Under the pieces are notes generated by a model. It was not told the origin of the DNA. It was given only the letters and a program-made list of their open reading frames with translations, and made no database searches. Shown piece by piece: positions 25,488-38,158 of a stretch of 64,000 nt of DNA (position 1 is the stretch's first letter; each line of letters begins with the position of its first letter). The DNA comes from Asterella californica. Taxonomy: Eukaryota > Streptophyta > Marchantiopsida > Marchantiales > Aytoniaceae. Both the position numbers and the translations under genes were made by a program. The stretch is taken from contig JAYKYS010000009.1 in the NCBI GenBank assembly GCA_036924285.1, forward strand, positions 4,774,001-4,838,000, written 5' to 3'.

Positions 25488-26879
25488 TTCCAAATAAGCT
25501 TATACTTTTTGGTGCTATGAGATTCCGGTGAAAAATAGCCATTTATGGGTATTTGAGAATCAAGAGGTTTGCCAGCCCCGCAATTTCTCTACAATTTACC
25601 AAACATCCTACCCAAGACATCGTGGACTCAAAATTTCTTTTATGATACTCATATTCTATTTCATTTTGGACAAGCTCTTCATTTTTCTATCATTGATTTA
25701 GCGTGAAAACAATCATTGTCATATATTTTATAACCAAAAACTCCCGCCTCGTCCTTCTCCAATGGTAGAGTCTCCTCGATCTACATTTTCAGGTAAAAAC
25801 ACACGTCTTCGATCAAAACAAAATGGTGCAATCTGAACTCTCAACTGATTCTTAATACAAAAATACAACAACATATTTGATCATTATTCAACATAATACT
25901 CTGAGAAAAATCAAAATACAATTTTGTCTTACTTCATGGTGAAAATAATCTGCCAAAATCTTTTTGCTCTCTTGACGATGCCAAGGATGCTCAAACTCTG
26001 CAAGAAGATAAGTATAAACTTAAAAAAAACGTTCAGAAAGTGTAGCAACTTGGCAAATACAAGATCATTATGTGTCCTGTCTTTTGTGACTTCACTCAAA
26101 AGGCTATTCAACACCACAAAGGCTTCGCGTGCTTTGAACATCAAAGGGGAAATGAGCAAAAAGATAATTGTCATAGACGGCTAAACGTCTACAACAATTA
26201 GTCGTCTACACCGGACAGACAAGAAATCAATGCACAAGGCACCCTTGATAGTGAAAAAATGTGTTATTTGTATGTAACCTTGAGTTTCATTAGAGATCAT
26301 CGTTCATAAACAATGTTTTTTATTCATGGTGTAGAACAAGTTTATTGTGTTTTAGCTAATATAGTCAATGTATGTTTCACAGTCATGTGCAAATAACTCA
26401 TCAGTTATCATGATATATAGTGCTCGAGTCATCCAATGATTATACATGGGAGTGATATGAAATATGTAACTAAAGATCTTTCTATTTTATTGTACCTAAT
26501 TGATGAGTTAAGTGATTATTTTCATCGAACATATTCGAATATGAATATCAGTAGCTTACAACTATTGTGATTCGTGTAGATGATGACATCTTGAGAAGTG
26601 ATGTAATCTTCGTGGATTTTTTCCACCCTTTCAATGCAATTTGTAGTGTCGCATGATTACTCCTTTTGTCCATTTAGTATACAAGATATCGTTCCCACAG
26701 AGAATTTGCACAAGTAACGCTGCTCTAAGTTCTAAGATCTGTTCAAACACACAAACACACGGGTTTTGTCTAGAAATCTCATCTTCTCACAAAACCACGC
26801 GTCTTCCAGAACCTCCAAAAGGTGCTCTGGAACTAAACAAACGACTACTAACTAAAATATCACACAACTATTCATAGAG

Positions 26880-29105
26880 AAGCGCGTCTTCAGACGCGCT
26901 TCCTGCTTCCAGGTCACTTCTTCCGGTCTTCTCAGTACCGTCTTCTCGAAGCGATTCTCAGCTTCTGGGGGTTCAACTCGACTTCTCGTACCTCCAGAAG
27001 ACTGTCTTGCTTCGCAGAAATCGACTAGCACGGCTGTTACACCTTACTCTCCCAATCACATTCCAACGGATTAGATTAATCACAGGGTGTATGCCCCTTG
27101 TAGCCTTCCCAAGCTTCTGTCTACGGAAATGGTCTTCCTGCAGCACTACAACGACATTCACCTTCACGGAAGCTCAATAGAAATCTCGGAAGCTCACTAG
27201 AAGAAGGTAAGAAGATGAGAAAGAAGAGAGAAGATGGGGAAGAAGAGAAAATCCAAACAAGAGAAAACAAGATGAAAAGGAGAAATTAAGATTCCGACAG
27301 GCTTCTAGTCCGGATCCTGACTAACAAGCCATCCCTGCTTGTAATAGTTTGGGGAGGAAGACAACAAACGTGCGTACAGTTGCACCGTCTTCTACTTGAG
27401 GATGTCGTCTTCTGTTGTGGGAAAAAGGCTTCTTTCTTTTTCTCTTCGATGCTCCGACTACTCTGTCTTCTGAGATCCCTTATCCATCAGACCGTCCGTA
27501 TGTAGATCCGAAGTGCTCTACTAGACGAGCCAAGCATGCAATTCCACAACTGCTGACAGTCTCCGCCACTCAAGAAGAACACTTCCCATGCACAATTGGG
27601 AGTGAATGCAAGAAAACCCACCACCCAGAAGACACGAATAAAGCTTCTGCACTCAAATTCGCAATCCATTCCCTGAGAAGATGTCACATTGGCATTGGGA
27701 AGCTCACTCCTTCTACTTCCTGCGCCTACTCCTCGACACAACAGTCTAGCCAACAAGATTGCATGAGGATGCCGTTCCCTGTTCCTAAACTGTCCACTAC
27801 TTCTATCTACATCTTCGAACCACTGCTGGTATCGAGCATGCAGACCCTTCCGATATAATCCTAGTCTATTCGTATGTCTCTTACATCGGATGTAGTGTGT
27901 GTTACTAACAAACTCCTGTGTCTCTGTCTGCACTGAAAAATGTGTATGAGCATGCGGCAGCCCGAATTCTTACTCTTCGATCCTATTTATGCATCTACCA
28001 CAAGGAAACAGAAGAAACCACCACCAGGGAGAGAAAAGATGCCTCTCTACATGCAAACGGTTTCTCCTGTCTATTCTTGCGCTCCCAACTCTGCCACATG
28101 GTTGCCTAACTAATTTTACACTGAAACTGCCACTCTTAAGATAGCATGTTCGGTTCTTACTAAATCTGGAAATGTCAACGTCGGTTACTATCTACTCTGA
28201 TTGCTCGGTGGCAATATCTACCTGATCTGTCCCTATCGGAGCTCCTAACGCGGCTTCTGATAAGCTAGAAAGCCCTGCGATTACCTCGGGTGACACTGAG
28301 GTGACTTCCTCCTCATCAGTCTTTGCTGGCCTTGCTGTCGCTGCTGCTGCTTCTACCTCGGCTTCTGCTTCTGCTTCGGCTTCTACTTCTGCTTCGGAAG
28401 ACGGAAGCGTCTTCTGGGAAGCGGAGTCGAGTGGTACTTCCTCGCTCTTCTGAGGCACTGGTGCGGTACTAGGGACCATGGCGACCTCATAAGGGCACGG
28501 GGAAGTCGCTTCCTCCACGCGGAATACCTGGGAAGACGGTTCTTCTTCCTGTCTTCCAGAAGACATCCTGTCTTCCGGGGCATCTTCCGGTGTCTTCTCG
28601 GCTTCCAACGCTGTCACTACCAAGTGGACAGAGAGGTCGAACTCCTCCTTCTCCAATCCGGATCCAGTCGATGATGCTGGAGCTTGGGAAGACGCGGTTG
28701 CAGGTGGCGGAATCAAGGGAAGACCATAGAGTGTCTTCACTCTTTCTATCTTCCGATCCAAATACCTGAACATGCTCTCCTTGCACTCGACCAACCTCGC
28801 TCTGGACTCCTCGTCCCACTCTCTAGCCAAGGTAAGCAACTTCCTACCCGCGGTGAAGTTGAACTTCTTTCGAAGGGCTTCCACCGACTGTGCTAGCATC
28901 TCCTACGCACGAGCTTCCGCTGCTTCTCGCTGCATCTTCTCAGTTGCAACTCGCGCTTCTGCGGCTTCTCGTTGCGTCTTCCATGTTGTCTTCTCCTCTA
29001 CGAGGGCGGTGATCTTCCCCCACACTCGGAGAACCTCTTGATCGCGGTGCTGTAGATGCGCCTGCAACTCCTGGTTGCCCTTCCTTAGTTGGGTCAACCA
29101 GGAGA
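26880..29105 (-). mobile_element. Inverted fragment of a C-like LTR
   Basis: On the - strand this segment carries the same coiled-coil ORF as the 3' LTR of element C (matching about 61,090-61,930). It is followed by a CATAAATAG TATA-like box (27,983-27,991 on -) and sequence rich in GAAGAC/GTCTTC, a composition typical of this family. Similarity to C stops just after the ORF, so it belongs to a related but distinct copy. Its right edge meets element A's truncated 5' LTR inside a run of GAAGACG units. The left edge is set only by composition and is uncertain. Confidence 0.55.
28192..29100 (-). pseudogene. LTR-borne coiled-coil ORF, interrupted copy
   Basis: This is the homologue of the ORF at 61,049-62,041. 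Shared text includes LRKKFNFTAGRKLLTLA, ESMFRYLDR, RVKTLYGL, HLVVTALEAEKTPED and SSGRQE, followed by an acidic, Ala/Glu-rich tail. The upstream coiled-coil part (NQELQAHLQHRDQEVLR) is in the same frame but separated from the rest by a TAG at 28,903-28,905. The function is unknown; I recognise no enzymatic motif. Confidence 0.6.
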
Positions 29106-29121
29106 CGAAGACGAAGACGGC

Positions 29122-30118
29122 CGAAGACGAAGATGTGGTCGAGGTATCTCCTCCAATCCGCAGAAATGCAAGGAAGAAACCTCTGGACGAAACGCCGAGG
29201 TCTGTGTAGAAGTCCCGGAAGAAGATGAAGATGACGAAGACGGTCCGGACCGATGATGAAGCAGTTGAAGAGACGACTGAGGAAGCCGATGAAGGGAGCA
29301 CTCCTCGGACGGAGAAGGACATTGTCACTACACCGAAGAGTGCTGTTTCTCCATCGACAGTTGAGGAGATCGAACGATTGGCTTCTTCGGTGGACTACCT
29401 CAAGGATGTAGTCGTACCGCTACTGTACAGCTTGGAGACGAACCGCGGAGCCTACGAGGAAGTCGTCAATAGGAAGCTGAACCTGGCAGAGTTAGTGCAT
29501 ACGATGCACTTCGGCCGAGGTAACTGGCAAGAAGAGAAGGAGAATTTGAGGGCTGCACTTCGCATGGCCCAGAAAGAAATGCAGATGAGGACCGTTGAGC
29601 TGAAGACTATGACATCAGAGAAGGAGGAGCTTCTTCGGCAGAAGATAGATCGCGAGAAAGAGCATGAGAAGATTCTTTCTCTGATGAAGAAGGATTTGGA
29701 TGACATGCGTGGGCAACGAAACAAGTATCAAGACACTGTCGCTGCCATGACGAAGGAAGTGGAGGATCTGAAGCACCGCGTCATCAAAGCCGAGGAACTG
29801 AGCGCTCAACTTCGGAGTAGGGTCGAGCCAGTGTTGAAGAACTACTTCGCCGTTGAGATGGACGCCGAAGAGTCGGGATTTCTTCGCCATGTTAGAGAGG
29901 AGTTCTTAGCTGCAGATGCGGAGGATACTTCAGCTAAGAACCGGGTAGCTAGGCTAGGCCAGCGAGTAATTAGGGAGCTTAGGGAGGTTAGAGCAACCGT
30001 AGAGTTCTTAGTTTGTGAGATAAGTAGAGAGCTAGCGGTAGGAAGCGGTGTCGTTCCTGGTGTCGTTTCGGACACAAGACCTTCATCCGACGGTCCAGAA
30101 GTACTCCCGACTTCTTAG
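29122..30118 (+). pseudogene. U3-embedded ORF of element A, truncated 5' LTR copy
   Basis: This is the C-terminal two-thirds of the ORF that is longer in the 3' LTR. It is cut at 29,122 by the rearrangement and has a TAG at 29,207-29,209 where the 3' LTR copy has a lysine codon. The remaining 29,225-30,118 part is open. Sequence and features are described under 49,915-51,507. Confidence 0.65.
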
Positions 30119-31232
30119 GAAGAAGATCCGTCATCTTCGGGAAAATTTGTATATAAGCGTTGTGTTGTTCGTATTCAGGACCTCTATGTGTTTTATCATT
30201 TTTGAGTTTTCTATTTCCTGAGTTTGCGGAGCCATTGAGTGTTTTGTCTTCTTCGGGGATTTACCTACGAAGTATCGTAGTTTGCTGTGGTAGGAATTAG
30301 TATGGGTGCCGAAGGATTTGCTGTCGACATTTGAAATCAGAGTAGAACGTTTACGGCGAGGACTGAGAATAGACCAGCATTTGCGGACTAAGTTTCCAGC
30401 GAAGACGTTTTTGGGCGAAGTTGACTTCGGAGGAAGTTGTTCTTTGGTGGAACACTTAGGAAGGAGTTCAGTCTGGTACTTCGGCGGAAGAAGAGTCTTC
30501 TTCGCCAGAGTTTCCCGAGAGCAGTAGTGAAAGTAACTTAGTGTGAAGACACTTAGCGTTTATGGTGTTAGAGGCTACCTAGTAACACTTCAGCAGTACT
30601 TTCTCGTGTGACAATTCCGTCCGTGGCTCTGTTTCTCTGTTGTTCACCTGTTTCTTGAGGTCTCTGACCTGTTCTCTAACGACCTATGTTACACATAGGA
30701 AGTTTGTCTATTAGTAAGGTATTTAGTTATAACTAAGTGTTGAGAATGTTTATTTGCTGCCAAAGTACTTTAAGGAGGTATCAAGTTAGTCATGACTAGC
30801 TAAAAGTTAGTTATGGTTAAACTTAGCTGTACTTTTGGCAGAATTCAGATATTTGCTAAAGAGTGAGCACTACTATCTTGTCATCTTGTCCAAAGGATAG
30901 AAAGGAGGTGGAAAGTATCCCTTATCTCCTTTTTGACTTGATATTAGCGGTTGGATTAAAGTTGTGGACTTTGTGGGCATTAAAAACAAGAAGAGATTCC
31001 ACATGTTTCCTTTTTAGTGGGTCCTAGTGTAGAGAGGGGGTGGAAATTCGAGATTCCTTGAGAATATTCCAGAATCCTTCTAGAAGTTGTTGACTTTGAA
31101 GGAATAAGCCCATGTGAAAAGGTAAAAAGCCCATGTGATCAATGCTTTTACCTTAAGTAATATCTTAGTAAAACCCAGTAAAAGTAGTTACGGGTGAGTT
31201 ACCGGAGGGTACCAAAGTAAAAACCTAGAATG

Positions 31233-31240
31233 TATAAATA
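31233..31240 (+). promoter_or_regulatory. TATA box of element A 5' LTR
   Basis: TATAAATA lies in a GC-flanked context about 585 bp before the LTR end. It is the obvious candidate for the element promoter. Everything before about 31,265 would then be U3. Confidence 0.6.
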
Positions 31241-31839
31241 GAGGAGTAGAGAAGAGCTCCTCATCCTTGTTTTCACATTGTCGTAATGACAACTTGAGTA
31301 ATATAGAGAGTGTGGGATATTTTTAGCATGTGAGAACTTGAGAGACGTCGTTAGAATGGAGGATTTTAGTTGATGGGTTTAATGAGATTTTTAGTTGATA
31401 AGTTTGTGGGTGTATGAATGAGTGAACTCAGCATTTTCCCTTCAAGTTCATGGTGTGCTTCCATCAAAGCCATCAGAGGTGACCCCTAAGTGAGAGACAG
31501 GCCTGACATGTTGCAGATTCGTGGATGACGATCGTGGAGGTTGAGAGATCGGGGGGTAGTTGATCGATAGGACCGCGGAAGGTTTACAGTTCAGTACATG
31601 TTATGTTTATTTGTCAGGATTATCAACTCTGTCTTGTTGGATAGACTTGAGTTTGATCTCTACCGGGATTGATTTCTGCCCGTGAGAATAAAAGACAACT
31701 ATAAAGAATCACCTTTGTCACGTGTTTACTACTTTTGGATGATCTTTACTTGCATCTCTGTGGGTTCGATCCTTAAATTACTACTTTCGAGCATCTTTTG
31801 GTTTTCTTGTGTGTTACATATAGAAGACTGAATAAATTT

Positions 31840-31856
31840 TGGCGCCGCTGCCGGGG
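31840..31856 (+). promoter_or_regulatory. Primer binding site of element A (tRNA-Asp type)
   Basis: TGGCGCCGCTGCCGGGG is complementary, with one mismatch, to the 3' end of plant cytosolic tRNA-Asp as I recall it. It lies 21 bases after the LTR end. The first gag ATG (31,857) follows it directly. Confidence 0.85.
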
Positions 31857-34109
31857 ATGCGAATGCTGAAATTATCCAAGATCAGTGAACAGAAGTCCAA
31901 AGATATGTATGTCGACGGCAAGCCTGATCCTCCTAGAAACGTGCAATCTGAGAGAGACAGGAGGCGAGAAAGACGAGCAGAATATCGAGAACAGATTCTG
32001 GAAGAAGCTCGTCGGTTGAAAGAAGAGCATAAGAAGAGAGAACGAGGTTGGAGAACACCTCACTCAAAAGAATGAAAGAGGAAGGAACCAAGCCTTGGTG
32101 AATCAAGTTCACCCCGGACACCAAAGTCATTACCTCCAACCCCTCTCGAATCTGCTCAGAGAGAACTTGACTTCGAAGAAGTTGCCACTCGGCTAAGTGC
32201 TGAGACCGAACACCCAAAAAGTGAAGCAGGGTGGAAACCTTTCCCCGAAGTCAATACTGTTTTATATCCGCAGTTGTTTACTCCTAACCCAGAGGTGGGA
32301 AGTACTTCTGCAGATCAAGATCAGTTTACTTCTTCGAATGAAGAAGCTGCAACTAAGGCAGTAGAAGCTGTTACTACCTTAGTGGAACTTTTACAGGCGC
32401 AGGAACTTATTCCTCAAGCACTGGTGCGGGAAATCCTTCCGTTAACTCCAGTGACTCAGAAGGACAGCGCTGCTCCTTACTTACAGCCAACCACAGGACC
32501 GTCCATATTCAAGAAGAGACAAGCCCAAGCAGCTGCTGCTGCGGGTATTGCCCCTGCTGTCCTCGTTCAAGCTGCAGTACCAGCGCCGATTCCAGCTCCT
32601 ACCAAGATAGCAACTCAAGTTCCAAGAGCTCCCTTCGTTCGAAGTATGGCAGGCCAACCCATCACGAAACATGGTTACCCAAAGTTCAGAGGAGGTTCTT
32701 CAGATGACGATGATGATGCAGATGCTTACATTAAACTATTTGAATCTGTATCTGTTACAAATAAGGAAGATGCTGAACCAGATCATCTGCGAATCTTTCC
32801 AAGTCTCCTCAGGAAGAGAGCACGCAGCTGGTATAATCATGCAAATAGAATACCAGGAGACATCGATACTTGGGACAAGCTGAAGACAAAATTCTTAGAG
32901 CGGTTCTGAGAAATTGGGTACAATCGTCAAGTTTTGGGAAAGCTGACCAGACTGGTCAGAGGAAAGAAAGAGAGCCTAAAAGATTATGTCCAAAGATTTT
33001 ATAATCTACTGGACAGAATTCCGAGGATGGGTACAGCCAATCCATACTCTATGGATCAAGCCACAGAATGGCTAGTTACTGGCTTACCGATTGAAATGGA
33101 GATCTGGTGTCGTCGAGGAAAGATGGACACCATTGAAGAGGTTGTTGCCTCAGCAGAAGCATTTGAAGCATCCACCCTCGGAAGTAAAGGAGGATGGATA
33201 AAAGAGAAGAAGAAAGGGAAGAAAGAAAAGAAGGAGAAGAAGGAAGAGAAATCGACTCGAAGAAAGAAGCACAAGAAGAGTCGCAGAGAACCCTCTTCCT
33301 CCGACGAATCTTCTGACGATGAGTCTTCTTCGGCCGAAGTCGAAGAGTCTTCATCGGCGAGCTCATCTTCTTCGAGCGAAGAAGAACGAAGAATGAAACG
33401 CAGTTCTTCGTCCAAGGAAAAGAAAAGCTCGAAGGAAAAGAAGGGCAAAGCAAAAGGGAATAATCACCTTATGGAGGAGATGATTAAAGGGTTCGTGGAT
33501 CTGAAAGTGCAGATGATAGGGACTCCTGACAGGAGAAAATCACCTTCGGCATCACGACCGAGCTTATGGTGTACGACCTGTGGGAAACAAGGGCATGCCA
33601 ATACAGAGTGTACAAACGCAAGGTCAATTCAAGCGTCACATGTGGAATGTGCACCCGCATTTGAGTCATATTATAGTTCATTCTTTATAGAGACTCCAGA
33701 TGATGTATATGGAGTACAATCGATACCGCAAGGAACACCACCCCAATCTCCTAGACCTTCTCAACCATCATCGATTACCCCAATCCAACTCATACCAATT
33801 TTGAGGTTTGTACCAAGAGAGAGGGCTCAAAATGTTTCCCAGAAACATTTAATGAGTCAAGCAGGAGCAAATAAGCCGCCACCCCATGGCTCCTGTTTCA
33901 ATTGTGGTAGTACATATCATTGGTCACCCAACTGCCCACATCCGAAGAAACAGCTGGGCTATGTAGCACTTTGTGCAAAGTGTCATCAACCAGGACATGC
34001 CACGGCAGATTGTACCAATCCATCTGTAGAGAGAAGGGGGGTTCGCTTTGATCCCAAAACAGACCGTCCTGCGGAAGCACAACTGCACAAGGTGGACTTG
34101 GAAGAATGA
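31857..34109 (+). pseudogene. Element A gag, broken by in-frame stops
   Basis: One reading frame runs from the ATG at 31,857 to the TGA at 34,107 but is interrupted by TGA at 32,073 and TGA at 32,907. The middle part has the capsid-type RSWYNHA and LKTKFLERF text, continuing after the stop with KESLKDYVQRFYNLLDRIP. A Lys/Ser/Glu-rich linker follows (33,200-33,470). CCHC zinc knuckles occur near 33,570-33,610, 33,895-33,935 and 33,970-34,010 (CTTCGKQGHANTEC, CFNCGSTYHWSPNC, CAKCHQPGHATADC). Gag packages the element RNA into particles. These stops argue that this copy is dead. Confidence 0.8.
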
Positions 34110-35309
34110 AAAGCCGCTGGAGATGAGGGATGGCCACCAGAAGAAACTTGGATTTGCAAAGTGGATACTAGAAGCTCCTTCAAATCTAAGAGGAAGGCGG
34201 AAGAAGCACCTCTAAAAACTCAATCGAAGAAAGAGTTGAAGAAGTAGAAGAAGGCAAAAGAGAAAGCCAAAAAGAAGATAGTTGAGGAGGATACCGAAGA
34301 AGAGGAAGAAGAAATACTGAAGAGTGTAAATCCTCCGAGACTACCAGTTGACATTACAGACGAAGTCCGCGAACTCCTGAAGAAAGAGTTACTACGAGCA
34401 GGAACTTCGGCAAGAGAAGCTGATACAACTTCGGCCGAAGTACCAGAACAATCAACTTCGTCCGTACCCAAGATTTTCCGTACTTCGGCCACTGAAGACA
34501 AGACTGCGGCCAAGAACGAGGAGGTTCTGAAGAAGCACAGTCGACCGGAACCTGTGAAGAAAGAACCTGTGGCGGTACCACACTATGATGTGGTAGCTGA
34601 TCTAGAAACACAGAAGGCTAACATAAGTTTCAAGCAGCTGATTGAAGATAACAAAATTTACAGAAAATTGTTACTTCAAGCACTGAAGAAACCCACTAAA
34701 GTAAGAAGATCAAAGTTACCTTCTCTGTTTCACATCGAGGCAGAAGACCTGGGATCTCCAGAAGTGGAAGTGGAGGTTGCATGTTGTGTAATTAGGAAAG
34801 TGTCAATTGACTCTGGATCAGGAGTCAACATAATGACAGAAGACACGGCACACGCGTTGGGTTTCAGCAAGTTTGAAGAAACTCAACGGGTGTTACGGCT
34901 GGCAGATCAAACGAGAAGACGACCACTTGGGCTACTGCGCAACATTCCCACCTTAATAGACGAAATTTCTTTTAAACTTACTTATGTTGTGCTGCGCCCT
35001 TTGGTTAAGTTTGGTTATCAAATTTTGATTGGGAGGCCATGGTTGTATGGTGCAAAGGTACTAACAGACTGGTACCAGCACCGTTTACAGTTCAAAGATC
35101 CACAGAAACCAACTGATAAGGCTGTGATGGTTTCTTGGAAGAAGATAACACATCAGGGCGAAACAGAGTCGACTGATGAGGGTTACACTTCAAGATCTGA
35201 TTCATCAACAAGCAGCGCAGGAGAAAGGAAAGGAGACCCTTATTCGATGGTCAACTATCTGCAGTGCTATGAAATTGATGAAGAAGAGGATATGAACGAG
35301 GTCGAATAG
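34110..35309 (+). pseudogene. Element A linker and aspartic protease region
   Basis: It lies in the same frame as gag after the TGA at 34,107, with a further TAG near 34,245. From 34,554 it is open to TAG at 35,309. The protease core is IDSGSGVNIMTE (near 34,808-34,843), with the second conserved part LIGRPWLYGAKV near 35,028-35,062. The protease would mature the Gag-Pol polyprotein. Highly charged repeats of Lys and Glu precede the protease. Confidence 0.75.
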
Positions 35310-35524
35310 CAATCACAGCTAGGTCACGGGAGTGCAGAGACCAGTCATACAGATAGTATAGTCCTTCCAGGAGCATCCCAAGACCTACTAATAAGCGAAG
35401 GTAAGAGCCTAAAGATTTCTGTTGTGGTACAAGGAGAAGAGTTGGAAGTATATCGTCAGATGCTGATCCATTACCAAGATGTCTTCGCCTGGACTGTGGA
35501 GGACATGAAGGGGATACCTGCACA

Positions 35525-37279
35525 GTGGGAGAACATCGTATCGACCTCATTGAAGGATCAGTACTTGTACGACCGAGGCAGTACCGACTCAACCCAAAAT
35601 ACTCTTTGATGGTTAAAGACGAGATAGATAAGTATCTAAAGGCAGGTATTATTTTTCCTGTGTTAAGCAGCGAATGGGTAGCACCCATAGTAGTGGTACC
35701 CAAGAAGCAAACAGGAAGGATAAGAGTCTGTCAAGATTTCAGAAAGCTGAATGCAGCAACCAAGAAGGATCATCACCCTTTACCTTTTACTGATACCATT
35801 TTGGATCATGTATCTGGAAAGGAATGTTACAGCTTTCTGGATGGGTTTTCAGGATACAATCAAGTGTCCATAAGAGAGCAAGATAAGGACAAGACTACCT
35901 TTACTACAGATTGGGGCACTTATGCTTATCACAAGATGCCTTTTGGACTATGCAATGCACCAACTACCTTTCAGAGGATGATGACCTCAATTTTTCAAGA
36001 TTATTTGCGAAAATTTTTAGAGATCTTTATAGACGATTTTTGTGTTTTCGGCACACGTGAAGAACATGCAGAGTGTTTAGCCAAAACCTTTCAGAAGTGT
36101 AGGGAAGCCAGACTTGCATTACATCATGAGAAGTGTTTCTTCGTGATGACTGAAGGAATACTTCTTGGACATAGAGTATCAGGTCGAGGCATAGAAGTAG
36201 ATGTAGAGAACGTTCGAGTAATACTCTCCCTACAACCCCCTACTGACATCAGCGAGTTGAGAGCCTTCCTAGGACATGTTGGATATTACAGGAGGTTCAT
36301 CAAAGACTACGTCATACTTGCTGCGCCACTGACAGAATTGCTGAAGAAGACGACAGAGTACCATTGGCACGAGAAACAGCATGAGGCGTTTGAGACGCTG
36401 AAGAAGAAGTTGGCAGAAGCACCTGTCATGCGACCACCAGACTGGGAGAGACCTTTTCAAGTGTATGTAGACACTTCTGCGTTTGCTATTGGAGTGGTGC
36501 TCAGTCAGAAAGATGATGAAAAGAGAGACCACCCAATCTACTATGCGAGTAGACAACTTTCAGCAGCAGAGAAGAACTACACCACTACTGAACGTGAAGC
36601 GTTGGGAATGGTGTACTCAGTAAAGAAGTTTAGACATTACCTCCTTGGTTATGAGTTTGTTTTTCACGTGGATCATTATGCGTTGAAGCATCTAGTACAG
36701 AAATCAGACTTGTCAGGGCGGATAGCAAGATGGATGTTGTTACTTCAAGAGTTTACTTTCACAGTTCAGACGAGACAAGGGATTCATCATGAGAATGCTG
36801 ATTACTTGTCTCGACTGAGAACGGGAGAACGAGTGGATACAGTGGCAGATGATTTTCCAGATGAGGAATTGTTTCAGCTGACCGTAGCACTTGCTACAAA
36901 GTACTATGATCTGTACAGATATTTACAGACTTTGCAGTGCCCGGAAAAAATGGACGCTGAGCAGCGAACAGTCTTCATACATCAGGCGGGACCCTACGAG
37001 ATGAAGAACGTGATATTGTTCAAAAGAGGGCCTGATGAAGAACTTCGAAGATGTCTTGAAGTGCATGAGATACCACAAGTGGTGGGAGCACTACACTCGG
37101 AACCTGAAGGCGGACATTATGCACTGAGGAACACTGTGAAGAAGATTCTCTCAGCTGGATACTGGTGGCCGACGATGTACAAAGATGTCATGAGATCATC
37201 AAGAAGTGTGATAACTGTCAACGAGTGGGTAAGCCTACGCCAACCACTCAGTGGCCGTTACATCCGATACTCCCATTAG
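35525..37279 (+). pseudogene. Element A reverse transcriptase and RNase H
   Basis: The frame is shifted by one base relative to the protease frame: MKGIPAQ is read in the upstream frame up to about 35,525, then GEHRIDL in this one. RT motifs are CQDFRKLNAATKKDHHPLPF, FLDGFSGYNQ, MPFGLCNAPTTFQ and the catalytic IDDFCVFG (Asp codons at 36,032-36,037). RNase H has YVDTSAFAIGVVLSQK, TTEREALGMVY, VFHVDHYALKHL and ENADYLSRL. The integrase zinc-finger histidines (HSEPEGGHYA) lie at the 3' end before another frameshift. All catalytic residues I can see are present, but the frame breaks make it non-functional. Confidence 0.85.
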
Positions 37280-38148
37280 CACAATTCGAAAAGTGGGGGA
37301 TTGATTTTGTAGGACCTATACAACCTGCAACACGCCGCACTAGAAGAAGGTACATACTGATAGCTACTGATTATGCAACGAAGATGGTTGAAGCAGCAGC
37401 TACCAAAAAAGACGACGCAGCCACTGTGACTGAGTTTTTGTACACACAGATCATCACTCGATATGGATGCCCACTAGAGTTGGTGAGTGACCGAGGTACA
37501 CATTTTTTGAACAAGATGATAGAAGAACTGACAGATTACTTTGGTATAAAACACCGGAAGACAACACCGTACAATCCAAAAGCTAATGGATTGACAGAGA
37601 AGTCTAATGGAGTGTTGTGCAAGATTCTGAACAAGGTGACAGTGAATCATGCATATGATTGGGATACAAAGTTACCGGCTGTCTTATGGACATTTCGGAA
37701 TGCAGAGAAGATCACAACTCAACAAACACCCTTTTTCCTAACATATGGCATGACACCGATTATGCGAGTTGAATTTGATGTGCCTACTTACAGAATCCTG
37801 TCTGAAGATAGACTGTCAGTGGAGGAGAGTCAACTGTTACGACTTAAGAGTCTGATGACACTTGAGGAAGACCGTGAAGAGTCTAAACGACTAACGGAGA
37901 TCATTCAAATGAAGCGGAAAGAGAAGCACGATAAGAAGATCCGCAAAGTGGACATCAAGGATGGTGATTTAGTACTGCTGTATGATAGTAGGTACATCAA
38001 ATTTCCAAGGAAGTTACACTTACATTGGACGGGCCCTTACAAAGTAACGCGTCGTTATAGTAATGGTTCGGTTCAGTTGGAAGAACTCGATGGGACATTG
38101 TTAGCCACCCGAGTCAATGGGTGGAGAATCAAGAGATACTACTCTTAA
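37165..38148 (+). pseudogene. Element A integrase
   Basis: It is in a third frame relative to RT, after a one-base shift near 37,190. It carries the zinc-finger cysteines (CDNC), WGIDFVGPI with the first catalytic Asp, SDRGTHF with the second and NGLTEKSNG with the Glu. The C-terminal part has the GPY-type WTGPYKVTRRY and ends VNGWRIKRYYS with TAA at 38,146. Element B inserted 10 bp after this stop. No chromodomain is seen. Confidence 0.85.
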
Positions 38149-38154
38149 GTGTTC

Positions 38155-38158
38155 GCGG
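38155..38158. repeat. Target-site duplication of element B, left copy
   Basis: GCGG directly precedes the left LTR (TGTCAAG...). The same four bases follow the right LTR at 49,082-49,085. Joining the flanks restores element A between its integrase stop and its polypurine tract. Confidence 0.75.

Larger units (their letters stand above)
24177..26879. other. Region downstream of ISWI; no gene recognised
   Basis: The first few hundred bases should include the ISWI 3' untranslated region. Beyond about 24.8 kb the DNA becomes AT-rich. Apart from one hairpin and one tRNA-like fragment (listed separately) I recognise nothing. The open frames at 25,175-25,408 and 25,924-26,184 have no motif I know. 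Confidence 0.45.
29122..31818 (+). repeat. Element A 5' LTR, truncated at its 5' end
   Basis: It matches 50,511-53,210 almost base for base. The first 1.4 kb of the LTR (equivalent to 49,114-50,510) is missing and replaced by the inverted C-like fragment. It ends ...GTGTGTTACA at 31,818. Only scattered substitutions and a 3-bp indel separate it from the 3' copy. Confidence 0.85.

Noticed and set aside
25924..26184. 86-codon + frame in AT-rich DNA
   Set aside because: It has no motif, and a similarly long frame lies on the opposite strand; the composition is that of random AT-rich sequence.
27487..27933. 148-codon - strand frame in the inverted LTR fragment
   Set aside because: It has no matching frame in the related C LTR and no motif; it is likely a chance frame downstream of the TATA-like box.
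31764..31776. T-arm-like GTGGGTTCGATCC near the end of A's LTR as a tRNA gene
   Set aside because: No D-arm, anticodon arm or acceptor stem can be fitted around it; it is shared by both A LTRs.
31857..35309. Stop-codon readthrough or recoding in element A (TGA/TAG in one frame)
   Set aside because: Several stops of two kinds plus later frameshifts in pol and no conserved context point to decay, not programmed readthrough.
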